Assembly (NCBI GenBank): GCA_031972475.1
Contig: DALYEP010000001.1
Span: 558,001-622,000, forward strand
Origin: CAIQNR01 sp031972475
Lineage (GTDB): Bacteria > Babelota > Babeliae > Babelales > CAIQNR01
Direction: 5' to 3'
DNA: 64,000 nucleotides
A model generated the notes under the pieces. That model worked only from the letters and a program-made list of their open reading frames with translations, had not been told where the DNA came from and did not search any database. A program made the translations under genes and the position numbers. This document shows, one piece after another, positions 16,775-25,067 of the stretch (the first letter of the stretch is position 1; each line of letters begins with the position of its first letter).

Positions 16775-17584
16775 TTATTCAATGCTCATGGTTTCAGAAG
16801 CTAAACCAATAAATGGAGTATTGCCACCTGAAACTTTTGGCAGTCTACCATCCCATTTTTCAATAGCCTTAAGCAACGCATCAGCTTTTTTAAGAGCAAT
16901 CAACTCTTTAGTTACAGAACCTTTTTTAACATCTAATGCATAAGCATCAGCCTCAGCTCTTGATTTTAACTGCAACGCCTCTTCTTTAACTTTTTCTGTT
17001 AAATTTTTTGCTGTTTTAGCGCTCTGTTCTGCTATTTGTTTTTCTTCAACTGCTTTAATAAAATCTGGAGAAAAATCAGAATGAACAAAATTAAAATCAA
17101 TAAGCATAATATTTAAAGGAAGCAGACGTTCACCAAGCTCTAAAGAAACTTTATCTTTTGCTGCATGACGATATTGAATCAAATCTTCAGCGGTATATTT
17201 AGCTACAACTGCCTTAATGCTTTCTTGTGCAAAAGGATCAATAATTACACGCTCAAAATCAGTTCCCACTGTTTGATATAGCTTAACAGCATCATTAATT
17301 TTATAATTAATTGCCACACCTATAGAAACAAATTGCAAATCTTTAGAAAGCGCTGTTGTTTCTATAACTGACTTACAAATACGATTATTTATATAAATAA
17401 TTTTATCAATAACAGGAGTTTTTGCGTAAAAACCAGATGTTTCATGAACATCTACAACTTTTCCAAGCCTTAAATGCAATGCTGTAAAACCAGGTTCTAC
17501 AATATAAAAAGAGTTAAAAGCAACACCAATTCCAATCATAATAAAAGTAATTAGTATATAAACAAAAATTTCACGTATTTTCAT
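16775..17584 (-). CDS. SPFH/band-7 protein, prohibitin-like
   Basis: The 269-residue protein has an N-terminal membrane helix (about 8-27), an SPFH domain starting FYIVEPGFTALHLRLGKV, and a long charged helix (about 185-235: AKTAKNLTEKVKEEALQLKSRA, partly shown). This is the prohibitin/HflC layout. Such proteins form large membrane rings, in bacteria often controlling FtsH. The KTPVIDKIIYINNR segment and total length resemble prohibitins more than HflK/HflC, and no second partner gene is adjacent. The SPFH domain is probably periplasmic. It is transcribed alone, between a terminator and the MazG gene. Confidence 0.85.
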   Translation of the reverse strand: MKIREIFVYILITFIMIGIGVAFNSFYIVEPGFTALHLRLGKVVDVHETSGFYAKTPVIDKIIYINNRICKSVIETTALSKDLQFVSIGVAINYKINDAVKLYQTVGTDFERVIIDPFAQESIKAVVAKYTAEDLIQYRHAAKDKVSLELGERLLPLNIMLIDFNFVHSDFSPDFIKAVEEKQIAEQSAKTAKNLTEKVKEEALQLKSRAEADAYALDVKKGSVTKELIALKKADALLKAIEKWDGRLPKVSGGNTPFIGLASETMSIE

Positions 17585-17653
17585 AACAACCTCTTAAATA
17601 CAAAAGTTTTTTATATTGGATTGCCTATTAATTATTTTAATAATAACAGAAAT

Positions 17654-18319
17654 TTATTTTCTGCAAATCCGACCACGAAATTGATCTTTTATAGAAATAT
17701 AATCTTCTCCGGAAGAGCTTTCTACTGGATACTTTAAAATATTTTTATTCATTTTAAACTTAAAAGTCAAAACAAGATCGCACTTAATCAAAAAAGATAG
17801 ATAAACCGCATGTGCAAAAAGATATGCTATATGTTCAGAAAGAAAAACATGTTTTTCTTTAGAACTTTTAAAAGAATCTTCTAATGTTAACCAAATAAAT
17901 ATATCTGCAAGCTGACTTGCCCTGTTAACCATAGATAAAACAATTTGATTAGGAAATTTTAATTGATCTAATTTAAACTTATCTATTTTTTTTATAATTA
18001 TTTCTTCAATATACTTATAAGAAGCGTCGTTAGGCAAAGCTTCAGCATCGCTCATTACAAGATTTAAACTTTCAATAATATCAATCTGAGCAACAGTAGA
18101 AAAAGAAAACAATGTAAAAAAAACATCAGCAAGCTCTTCTTTGATAGCATTTTTTTTAAAATCATCTTGTTCTAAAGAGATAAAATATTCAGCAAGTTCT
18201 CCAATTTCAACACAAATATTCATCGCTCCATTTTTAGGATTATGATAAGGCCACCAATTTCTTTGAGTAATAAAATCATTAGAAATATTTATTAAATACA
18301 ATAAAGAATTGTCATTCAT
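17654..18319 (-). CDS. Tandem MazG-like nucleotide pyrophosphohydrolase with degenerate second domain
   Basis: The first half (about residues 1-105) is a MazG-like domain with the metal motif Glu38-x2-Glu41 (VEIGELAE) and Glu62-x2-Asp65 (EELADVFF), resembling small dCTP/dNTP pyrophosphatases. The second half (about 115-215) repeats the fold (MVNRASQLADIF, then EHIAYLFAHAVYLSFL). The four metal ligands are replaced (Arg, Gln, His and Tyr by my alignment), so it is probably catalytically dead and structural. MazG domains work as dimers, so an internal active/inactive pair would give a pseudo-dimer. The likely role is nucleotide-pool sanitation. Confidence 0.7.
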   Translation of the reverse strand: MNDNSLLYLINISNDFITQRNWWPYHNPKNGAMNICVEIGELAEYFISLEQDDFKKNAIKEELADVFFTLFSFSTVAQIDIIESLNLVMSDAEALPNDASYKYIEEIIIKKIDKFKLDQLKFPNQIVLSMVNRASQLADIFIWLTLEDSFKSSKEKHVFLSEHIAYLFAHAVYLSFLIKCDLVLTFKFKMNKNILKYPVESSSGEDYISIKDQFRGRICRK

Positions 18320-18404
18320 AGAATGTCTCTCGTTAAAAGTTTTATTATATTTGAATATATTATATAATACATGCCATTAATACTATATCTAGGATGTAAA
18401 TTTC

Positions 18405-19085
18405 ATGAAAAAAACATTATCGTTATCATTGCTTTTTTTAACCTTTGTTATTCATAGCGCAAATAACCAAGAAGCAGATTTTAGAATTTCGCAATATCGT
18501 CCTATAAACACAACCTATCTAGCATTTAGGCATCCAGACCTAGGACATGACATAACTGATATTGCTGCACTTTCGTATCTAGCAACAATAGATACTCCAG
18601 GAACAATTCTTGATATAGAAAGACTTATGAGTCTTTGCCCTTCTATATCGATAGAAACAAAAATTGACCATTTTAACAATACTTTACTTATAGAAGCTGC
18701 ACGAGCAGGATCTTTTAATTTAATACAATATTTATTAAATCGTCCTGATATTAAAAGATCTGACATTGACGCTCAAACAACAAATGGAACAACTGCTTTG
18801 ATGCATGCATCAGAAAACAATTTAAATTATTCTTTTCCTATTATTCAAATACTTCTTGAAAAAGGATCAGATCCAAAAATTAAAGATATAAATGGAAAAA
18901 CAGCTTTAAGCAGAGCTATCAGTAAATGTAATATTCGATTACTACAAGAGCTTGTAGTACAAACATATTTAGAAGAAAACGAATTAGAATTATATATAGA
19001 AGAATTAAAAAAAACAAAAAACCCTTTATTTTGTGAAGAGGCACAAACTTTATTACGTACGAGAACTTTTAAATTTGCAGATTAA
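18405..19085 (+). CDS. Secreted ankyrin-repeat protein
   Basis: A 226-residue protein with a clear signal peptide (MKKTLSLSLLFLTFVIHSA) and about three ankyrin repeats between residues 85 and 180. The clearest elements are TLLIEAARAGSFNLIQYLL, GTTALMHASENN, and GKTALSRAISKCN; the last repeats are more regular than the first. Ankyrin proteins bind other proteins and are common among effectors of intracellular bacteria. Export followed by contact with a host or with the cell's own envelope are both possible. Its stop overlaps the convergent 19082-19795 gene by 4 bases. Confidence 0.75.
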   Translation: MKKTLSLSLLFLTFVIHSANNQEADFRISQYRPINTTYLAFRHPDLGHDITDIAALSYLATIDTPGTILDIERLMSLCPSISIETKIDHFNNTLLIEAARAGSFNLIQYLLNRPDIKRSDIDAQTTNGTTALMHASENNLNYSFPIIQILLEKGSDPKIKDINGKTALSRAISKCNIRLLQELVVQTYLEENELELYIEELKKTKNPLFCEEAQTLLRTRTFKFAD

Positions 19086-19795
19086 TTTAAATCAAAAAAT
19101 TTACGAATATCAGCTTGTTTTAATTTATCTCTATTAATTGATTCAAAATCAGATTGCATAACTGGATAATAAAAAATTAGCTTATCAGCAGGAACTCTAT
19201 TTTTGATAATAATTTCGGGAAAAAATTCTTGACTGATATTACAATGATATTCAGATAATAGAATTTTTGAATTTTCATATAAAGCTTGTCTATTAAAATC
19301 TTCTTTTATAAAACCATTATAAACATAATGGTTTTTTTTATTAACAAGATATCTTACAACTCTGCTAGGAGCGTAATCTCCCAAAATAGAATTAGAAATT
19401 AATGAAGCTTGGCAAAAAAAATCAAAAGGTAAAAAATATACATTATCAAATTCTTGAGGAAGTATATTTTCACTTTTTTCTGTAAATTCAGATTCTTTTA
19501 ATTTACTACGCATCAAAAACTCTTTTCTAAGAGAACGAATACCATGAGCAATTAATTGATTAGATGAAAGTAGTCCATTTTTTTTAACAAAAGACTCCAC
19601 TTCTTCTTTATAAGAAGGCTCAAATAAACAAATTATATGACATAACAATGTATAATTACTTTCAGGAAATTTTATAAACTTCTCCCAGAAAGGAATTAAT
19701 CTATTGCATGTTTTCTTTTGTTTATCATTCAAATCAGATAAAGAAGAAATTGAAGTTGCAAAAGTTAAAAATATATAAAAAAAGAATCTTTTCAT
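19082..19795 (-). CDS. Secreted protein, unknown
   Basis: The 237-residue product starts with a signal peptide (MKRFFFYIFLTFATSISS) followed by a mostly helical, charged mature part with three cysteines in the first hundred residues. I recognise no domain. It is preceded by a region that may encode a tiny cationic peptide (19823-19909) in the same direction. It ends within the last codons of the ankyrin gene. Confidence 0.6.
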   Translation of the reverse strand: MKRFFFYIFLTFATSISSLSDLNDKQKKTCNRLIPFWEKFIKFPESNYTLLCHIICLFEPSYKEEVESFVKKNGLLSSNQLIAHGIRSLRKEFLMRSKLKESEFTEKSENILPQEFDNVYFLPFDFFCQASLISNSILGDYAPSRVVRYLVNKKNHYVYNGFIKEDFNRQALYENSKILLSEYHCNISQEFFPEIIIKNRVPADKLIFYYPVMQSDFESINRDKLKQADIRKFFDLN

Positions 19796-19822
19796 GCTTT
19801 ATAATTTACCAAATAAATATCG

Positions 19823-19909
19823 TTAAGTATTTTTTATTTTTAAAGCTTTTTTAAATGTTTTTATAAGAATTTTAATTTTACTTATAATTATTTTTTTTAT
19901 TTTATTCAT
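19823..19909 (-). CDS. Candidate tiny ORF, 28-residue cationic amphipathic peptide
   Basis: An ATG at 19909 opens 28 codons rich in Lys and Ile (starts MNKIKKIIISKIKILIKT). Plotted as a helix, hydrophobic residues fall mostly on one face and lysines on the other. An AAGAAAG lies a few bases upstream, a weak ribosome site. AT-rich intergenic DNA easily yields Lys/Ile-rich frames, so translation is uncertain. It sits between two secreted-protein genes in the same direction. Confidence 0.25.
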   Translation of the reverse strand: MNKIKKIIISKIKILIKTFKKALKIKNT

Positions 19910-19932
19910 AATTTCTTTCTTAAAAATTAATT

Positions 19933-20397
19933 TCAAAGGTTTCTGTGTCTTCTATCATCATCTATATAATCATCTGAATCTATATAAGCATCTTCAGAAA
20001 AATTTGAGTTTAAAAAAGAATCTAGTGAATTTAAGTATACATTTTCTACATCACTTTCAGATTCTTCTTTATCACTTGTAGATTCTTGATCAAATTCATT
20101 TGCTGCATATCCATTTGCTCCATCTTCTTCTTGATTTTCCAAAAATTCTTCTTCGTCTTGATTACTTAATTCATAATCAGATTCATCATCTGCTATATAT
20201 CCATCTTGACCATTATGTTGATCTTCTAAAAACTCTTCTTGTTCTGGAATTTGATCATCAAATTCATCATCTAATGCTGATAAACTATCAACTTGATCAC
20301 TAGTATCATATTCTCCAACACCATAACTCTGAACAACTACAATACCAAAAATTAATAATGCCATTCTTGTTAGTCGCTTTATATTTAAACTTTCCAT
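19933..20397 (-). CDS. Secreted acidic repeat protein, unknown
   Basis: The 154-residue product has a signal peptide (to about residue 26, ending VVVQSYG) and a very acidic mature part. A unit of about 30 residues is present twice: QEEFLEDQHNGQDGYIADD, and EEEFLENQEEDGANGYAAN. Asp and Glu dominate, suggesting a disordered, perhaps Ca2+-binding or decoy surface. No enzymatic domain is seen. The function is unknown. Confidence 0.6.
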   Translation of the reverse strand: MESLNIKRLTRMALLIFGIVVVQSYGVGEYDTSDQVDSLSALDDEFDDQIPEQEEFLEDQHNGQDGYIADDESDYELSNQDEEEFLENQEEDGANGYAANEFDQESTSDKEESESDVENVYLNSLDSFLNSNFSEDAYIDSDDYIDDDRRHRNL

Positions 20398-20444
20398 AAA
20401 ATTCCTTTTAATTAAATATCAAAAACTCAATAAAAATAATTATC

Positions 20445-20723
20445 TTAATTTACAGGGGCACAAGGAATACGAACTGAATCGTTTAGACCTTTGCAAACTT
20501 TTTTGCCTGGAATAGTGCAAAAATGATTGTGTATTTTATAAGCCATTGCTTTTACTTTTTTAACACATGCTTTACAAGCAGATTCAAACTTATCCCCTAT
20601 CCCATAGTAATAACTATGAGGCCCATAAGAATCGCCAGAAACATCAAATTCCATAGTTTTAATTGATGAAATTGATAAAAATAAAAAAAAACTTAGAAAA
20701 AGACGTACAGACTGATGCTTCAC
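20445..20723 (-). CDS. Small secreted cysteine-containing protein, unknown
   Basis: The 92-residue product has a signal peptide (MKHQSVRLFLSFFLFLSISSI). Its mature part contains five cysteines, in CKACVKK, HNHFC, KKVCKG and PCAPVN, with a basic centre. This looks like a small exported disulfide-bonded or metal-binding protein. A GGAGGTTA-type ribosome site precedes the ATG. I do not recognise it. It precedes the acidic protein gene in the same direction, 47 bases apart. Confidence 0.6.
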   Translation of the reverse strand: MKHQSVRLFLSFFLFLSISSIKTMEFDVSGDSYGPHSYYYGIGDKFESACKACVKKVKAMAYKIHNHFCTIPGKKVCKGLNDSVRIPCAPVN

Positions 20724-20854
20724 AATAACCTCCTTTTAAATAAGCTATTCTAATAACCACTTATAATGAGGATACCTTCTAAAAGCATGTAAAGTAAAGG
20801 GTTTTACAAAAAAACAAAATTAGAAAATATTATAATAAAGACATTTAATTAAAA

Positions 20855-21826
20855 CTAAACATGCGTAACTTTAATGCCAAGCCGAGCCTTAATTAAATCA
20901 GCAAGATTACCTTCCTTTGTCATTCTCTGATTAAAAGAATGAGATGAATCTTTAGAAATTTCTGAATTTCTAGAAAAACTATCATCCTTTCTAAGCTCTA
21001 TAAATATACTTCTAGAACTAATTCCATAATCCTTTAAGATCCCCACTATTTGAAAAGTTAAGCTTTTTCTTAAATCATCATCCGACTCAAAAAATTTAAT
21101 TCCTTTATATCGACCTCTATAATCATAATTTATGCGTAAACAATCTTGCATCCAAGCGCATTGCAAAGGAGTTAATTTCGATGAATCTAAAGGAAGTCCG
21201 GTAGATCCTTTATGAGATGAATCTAAATGCTCTTCAATACGATGCTTTTTATAAAATTCTAAAAATTTTTTAAAATGAAATAATCTTCGTTGATTCCGCC
21301 TTTCAACAATTTTTTTTTCATTCTCAGAAGAAATATTATACTTAAGACGAAATGAACCCTCAGGAACATGCGTAAAAGAATAATCAAATGGGGTATGTAA
21401 TAAATAACCAAAATTTACATCAAAAGGAAAATCTGTAATTTCATGACCATAAGAAAAAAAAGAGGCTACACTCATCGATCTATTGAATGCTAATTGATTG
21501 TTTTCGCTACTAATAATGCGAGAAAAATAATCTAAAACTACTGATGATACATCATTAAAGCCATGTAAAAGAGATAAGTGTACAACATACAACCAATACT
21601 CATTAACAACTTTATGACCATCTTCATCAATAATAGGTGTATAACGCTGCATTTCATAAGAGACAAATGATTTCATCTGATCTAAATTTTGCACTTTTAT
21701 TTTTTTAAAAAATGAATGTGCATTACTAACGCGACATACGTCATCAGATCCATAAATAGTTAAATGTGATAAAAGAATAAAATATATAACCTTATTTTTT
21801 GTAAAATTCACGCTCAAGAATATCAC
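20855..21826 (-). CDS. Secreted protein, unknown
   Basis: The product, up to 323 residues, has a signal-like N terminus (VNFTKNKVIYFILLSHLTIYG) and a charged, helical mature part. No motif is recognised. The start is uncertain: GTG 21826 overlaps trmH by 35 bases, and TTG or GTG codons 9 and 15 bases further in also keep the signal peptide. Because it overlaps trmH it is probably read from the same message. Confidence 0.6.
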   Translation of the reverse strand: MIFLSVNFTKNKVIYFILLSHLTIYGSDDVCRVSNAHSFFKKIKVQNLDQMKSFVSYEMQRYTPIIDEDGHKVVNEYWLYVVHLSLLHGFNDVSSVVLDYFSRIISSENNQLAFNRSMSVASFFSYGHEITDFPFDVNFGYLLHTPFDYSFTHVPEGSFRLKYNISSENEKKIVERRNQRRLFHFKKFLEFYKKHRIEEHLDSSHKGSTGLPLDSSKLTPLQCAWMQDCLRINYDYRGRYKGIKFFESDDDLRKSLTFQIVGILKDYGISSRSIFIELRKDDSFSRNSEISKDSSHSFNQRMTKEGNLADLIKARLGIKVTHV

Positions 21827-22472
21827 CTCGTTCTATAGCTAGTTTAACCCATAACAATTCAAGGTCTTCTAATTCTTTTTTAGATAACTTCCAATCAACT
21901 ACCGATTCCCTTAATTTTGTAGTTAAATCATACAAACAAAGCGCAACACTAACTGACACATTAAAACTCTCTACAAAGCCATACATTGGAATACTAATAA
22001 GCTCATCAGCCTGTTCTAGCGCTTGATCAGTTAACCCTTCATCTTCTGTGCCAAACATTAAGGCAATTTTTGAATTAAGGTCAAGCTCATGCAATTGTTT
22101 TTTACCATGAGGTGAAGTTGCAATTATACGATACCCTTTATTTTTTAAATTTTGAATACATTGATCTGTAGGGCTTTTTTCAGAACAAAGATCGGAAGTG
22201 TAATGACTAACAGTAAGCCATTTGCTTGCACCCATAGCAATATTTTTCTTTATTTCTAATTTATTTTTATACTCAATACAATGAACATCTTGAACACCAA
22301 GAGCATCGCATGAGCGCATTATTGCCGCAGCATTATGAGATTGATACATATCTTCTAAAATCACCGTAATGTAACGAGTACGATTAAAAAGATTTTTTCT
22401 AATTTTTTCTTGTCTATCTTTTGTAAGAAATTCATATAAATAAGCTAATAATTCTTTTTTTCTATCAAGCAT
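21792..22472 (-). CDS. trmH: tRNA (guanosine(18)-2'-O)-methyltransferase TrmH-like
   Basis: A 226-residue SPOUT methyltransferase with the three SpoU motifs: QSHNAAAIMRSCDALGVQDV, ALMFGTEDEGLTDQALEQAD, and PMYGFVESFNVSVSVALCLY. The N-terminal RQEKIRKNLFNRTRYITVILED matches TrmH (Gm18 of tRNA) rather than the rRNA enzyme RlmB, which has a different L30-like N-terminal extension. The unusually long overlap with the next gene suggests a shared message. I am fairly sure of the substrate group, less of the exact position methylated. Confidence 0.88.
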   Translation of the reverse strand: MLDRKKELLAYLYEFLTKDRQEKIRKNLFNRTRYITVILEDMYQSHNAAAIMRSCDALGVQDVHCIEYKNKLEIKKNIAMGASKWLTVSHYTSDLCSEKSPTDQCIQNLKNKGYRIIATSPHGKKQLHELDLNSKIALMFGTEDEGLTDQALEQADELISIPMYGFVESFNVSVSVALCLYDLTTKLRESVVDWKLSKKELEDLELLWVKLAIERGDILEREFYKK

Positions 22473-22582
22473 AATTGACTTTCTTTAAGAATATAAATTT
22501 TGCATATTGAAAAAATATTATATATGTTAATCGCCGTTTCGTATAGGAATGAAGTATCTTGAAAAAAGGAAATAAAAAAATT

Positions 22583-23413
22583 ATGAACAAAAAACTGCCT
22601 TATTATGTATTACTTTTATCTATATTTTTAATATCATGCGCTACAGAAAAATCTAAAAAAAATCCTATAGATACTTCTGCGCTTAGTATAAATGCCGATC
22701 GAGTTGATGTAGTTATGCATATTCATAATAATTTTAATAATAGCACATCAGAACTTCATTCAAAAATCGAAACAGAAACAAAATTTGCACAAGACAACAA
22801 ACAAGACAACAAACAAGACAACAAACAAGACAACAAACAAGACAACAAACAAAAAGATAAAGCGCATACTCTGGTTGAAAGTTCAAATTCATCCAACAAC
22901 GCTCTACGTCATCATTATTTAGCAGAAAAAAAATTTAATACTTTTTTACCAAGTATAAATTCCCTTATTTATTCAATTATTATAGTAGGAGCAACATCAT
23001 ATACAATAGCTTTTATCACTTATTACAGAACCAAAAAACTTCTAAACGACCCTACAGCATGGTGTAATTGGAAGCCACATGCTCTATTAAAAGATTCTAA
23101 AAAAATATTTATTCAGGAACTACTTGAAACAATTGAAAAAAACAATTTAAACAAACAAAATCAAGCAAATTATATTCCACCAATGATGCAGTTTTTAAAA
23201 GAAATAGAAAGTGAATATGCAATTTTAAGTAACTACATATTCACTGCAAAATGGTCTCAAAAGGTCTATTTTTATAAAATATTTCCAGCAGATGATATAA
23301 GATCGATAGCCCAAGAAAAAATAAACAGACTTGATTATATTAAAAATATTTTTTTTGAATGGGCAGAATCTCAACGATCCAGAAAGATTAAAGAACTTAC
23401 ACAAAGTTTTTAA
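22583..23413 (+). CDS. Lipoprotein with DNKQ tandem repeat and a transmembrane segment
   Basis: Starting at ATG 22583 (AAAGGAAA upstream; TTG 22559 is unlikely), the 276-residue product has a lipobox LISC with Cys19. A short linker holds five DNKQ units (about residues 71-90), then comes a hydrophobic helix (about 125-150), and the last 110 residues are charged and helical. A lipid anchor plus a second membrane segment is unusual: the C-terminal part would then lie on the other side of the membrane. I do not recognise the domain. It is convergent with the MCE gene, overlapping by 4 bases. Confidence 0.6.
   Translation: MNKKLPYYVLLLSIFLISCATEKSKKNPIDTSALSINADRVDVVMHIHNNFNNSTSELHSKIETETKFAQDNKQDNKQDNKQDNKQDNKQKDKAHTLVESSNSSNNALRHHYLAEKKFNTFLPSINSLIYSIIIVGATSYTIAFITYYRTKKLLNDPTAWCNWKPHALLKDSKKIFIQELLETIEKNNLNKQNQANYIPPMMQFLKEIESEYAILSNYIFTAKWSQKVYFYKIFPADDIRSIAQEKINRLDYIKNIFFEWAESQRSRKIKELTQSF
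22793..22852 (+). repeat. 12-bp tandem repeat, five copies, in the lipoprotein gene
   Basis: The unit GACAACAAACAA is repeated five times without change, giving Asp-Asn-Lys-Gln each time. Because 12 is divisible by three, copy-number change would alter linker length and not the frame. Confidence 0.9.
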
Positions 23414-25056
23414 TCTTTAGCACCACCAATACCCAACTTAGAAACAAAATATTTAATATCATCATCAGCAAATCTTATACCAGCTCCATAAAATACGTTT
23501 GCGTTATGCTTACTAACAAAATCGTCAGCACCATAATCTAAATAGAAGTTACGAAGCAAGAATACCCTGTTTATCCATTTTAAATGGGGTCTTGCATCAT
23601 TGATACGATCACGACCGCGTAAGTCAAATGCCTCAAAAGAACTTACCCAACGGAACAATTCAGTTCCAAGTGGTAATTCATAATCAACACCAAAACCAAA
23701 AGTATTTTCGAACATACCAGCTCTAAATGCTATATCATTGTATGCCTTACCAAATTGAAATCCATACTTAACCGTATCCCGAATTTGGACTAATTCAACA
23801 ATATGAGGAGATTGGAAAAGTTTAAAATCATCGCTTATGTTCATATAATTTTGATTATAAAGATTTCCATTTTGATCAAAAAACTCTCTACGGAGCTCTC
23901 GTCTTTCTATCTTACCTTTAGTTGATCCACATAATTGTACAATGTAGAAACGATCTTCTGCTGGATGTATACGAATATCTATATACCCTTTAGAATCTTT
24001 GTGCACAAAATGCTCTGCGGGTCTATACATAGCTTCAAAGTGAGAATCAAAAACAACCCCTAAACTCTCGACCCTAGAAAAATAATTTCTTAATCCCTGA
24101 ACAGCAACTTTAATATCTTGGTAAGTTTCATCTTCATTAATTAATTTACCAACAAGCCCTTTACCTTCATTGATTTTATCTGCAACAGATCCTATACTCC
24201 TAAATCCATCTCGAGTTTGAAGCGCAGCCTCTTCTATTGCTGTTGCAGTCCCTTCAAGCTTGCCTGTTATCTTATCAAAATCCCTATCAAATGCTTTTGC
24301 AATTTTTTCTATATTTCTTTGAACTGATGGCAAAACTTCATCTTCAACCTGCAAAGCTATACGGTGTATGTCATCTTGAATTAATGGGTATCCAGAACGT
24401 AAATCATGTGCAAAACTTCTTAAATCAGCAACTAATGAATTAACATCATTTTCATTTTTACCTACAATACGATCAAGACCGTCTGAAAAAGATGCAATTT
24501 TTTCAGATGCTTTATGAAATCTTTCAATCATTTCTTTAAGATGCGCACGCTGTTCAGCTCCTGCTACAGCATCTTTAAGAGAAGATGTAATTTCTTCTAC
24601 ATTTTCAGCAACAGCACTAAATTTTTGAATTAAAGAATCAACAGATGCTGGAGACTTGCCAGGGTTGCCTAAGGGCTGACCTTTTGCAAGCGCAGGCAAT
24701 AACGGATCACCAGGATTAATCTCTAAAAATTTAACCCCCAAAAGACCATCTTGTCTGACATGAGCAGTTGCATCAGAACGCAAAGCATAACGTTTATCAA
24801 TTAAAACAGTAGCTTTTGCTTGAAATTCTGAATCACCTTGAATAAGTGATATATCATCAATCCAACCAACCTTTACGCCTGCAATTTTTACATCTGCCTT
24901 GCGATTAAGACCAGAAACGTCTTGGAAAAAAATTGCATGTGATTTGTAATTTCCTGTATCAACTCTAAATGCACCAATTTGAAAAGTCATGTATAAAAAT
25001 ATTCCAAGAGCGCCAAGGACAAATATACCAACTTGTGTTTCTGTACTGATCCGCAT
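23410..25056 (-). CDS. MCE/MlaD-family protein with long coiled-coil and C-terminal barrel-like part
   Basis: From ATG 25056 (GAAAAGGAAACA upstream) the protein has 548 residues. A membrane helix (about 10-27) is followed by the MCE domain (about 35-115: VSGLNRKADVKIAGVKVG, then RQDGLLGVKFLEINPG). A long helical region (about 135-305) follows, and the last 230 residues carry alternating aromatic and charged strands, with FGFGVDYELPLGTELF and FYGAGIRFADDDIKYF. MCE proteins shuttle lipids across the periplasm. This one could span from inner to outer membrane alone. It ends the gsp cluster, 11 bases after the GspK-like gene. No MlaE or MlaF is nearby. Confidence 0.82.
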   Translation of the reverse strand: MRISTETQVGIFVLGALGIFLYMTFQIGAFRVDTGNYKSHAIFFQDVSGLNRKADVKIAGVKVGWIDDISLIQGDSEFQAKATVLIDKRYALRSDATAHVRQDGLLGVKFLEINPGDPLLPALAKGQPLGNPGKSPASVDSLIQKFSAVAENVEEITSSLKDAVAGAEQRAHLKEMIERFHKASEKIASFSDGLDRIVGKNENDVNSLVADLRSFAHDLRSGYPLIQDDIHRIALQVEDEVLPSVQRNIEKIAKAFDRDFDKITGKLEGTATAIEEAALQTRDGFRSIGSVADKINEGKGLVGKLINEDETYQDIKVAVQGLRNYFSRVESLGVVFDSHFEAMYRPAEHFVHKDSKGYIDIRIHPAEDRFYIVQLCGSTKGKIERRELRREFFDQNGNLYNQNYMNISDDFKLFQSPHIVELVQIRDTVKYGFQFGKAYNDIAFRAGMFENTFGFGVDYELPLGTELFRWVSSFEAFDLRGRDRINDARPHLKWINRVFLLRNFYLDYGADDFVSKHNANVFYGAGIRFADDDIKYFVSKLGIGGAKD

Positions 25057-25067
25057 TGTTTCCTTTT

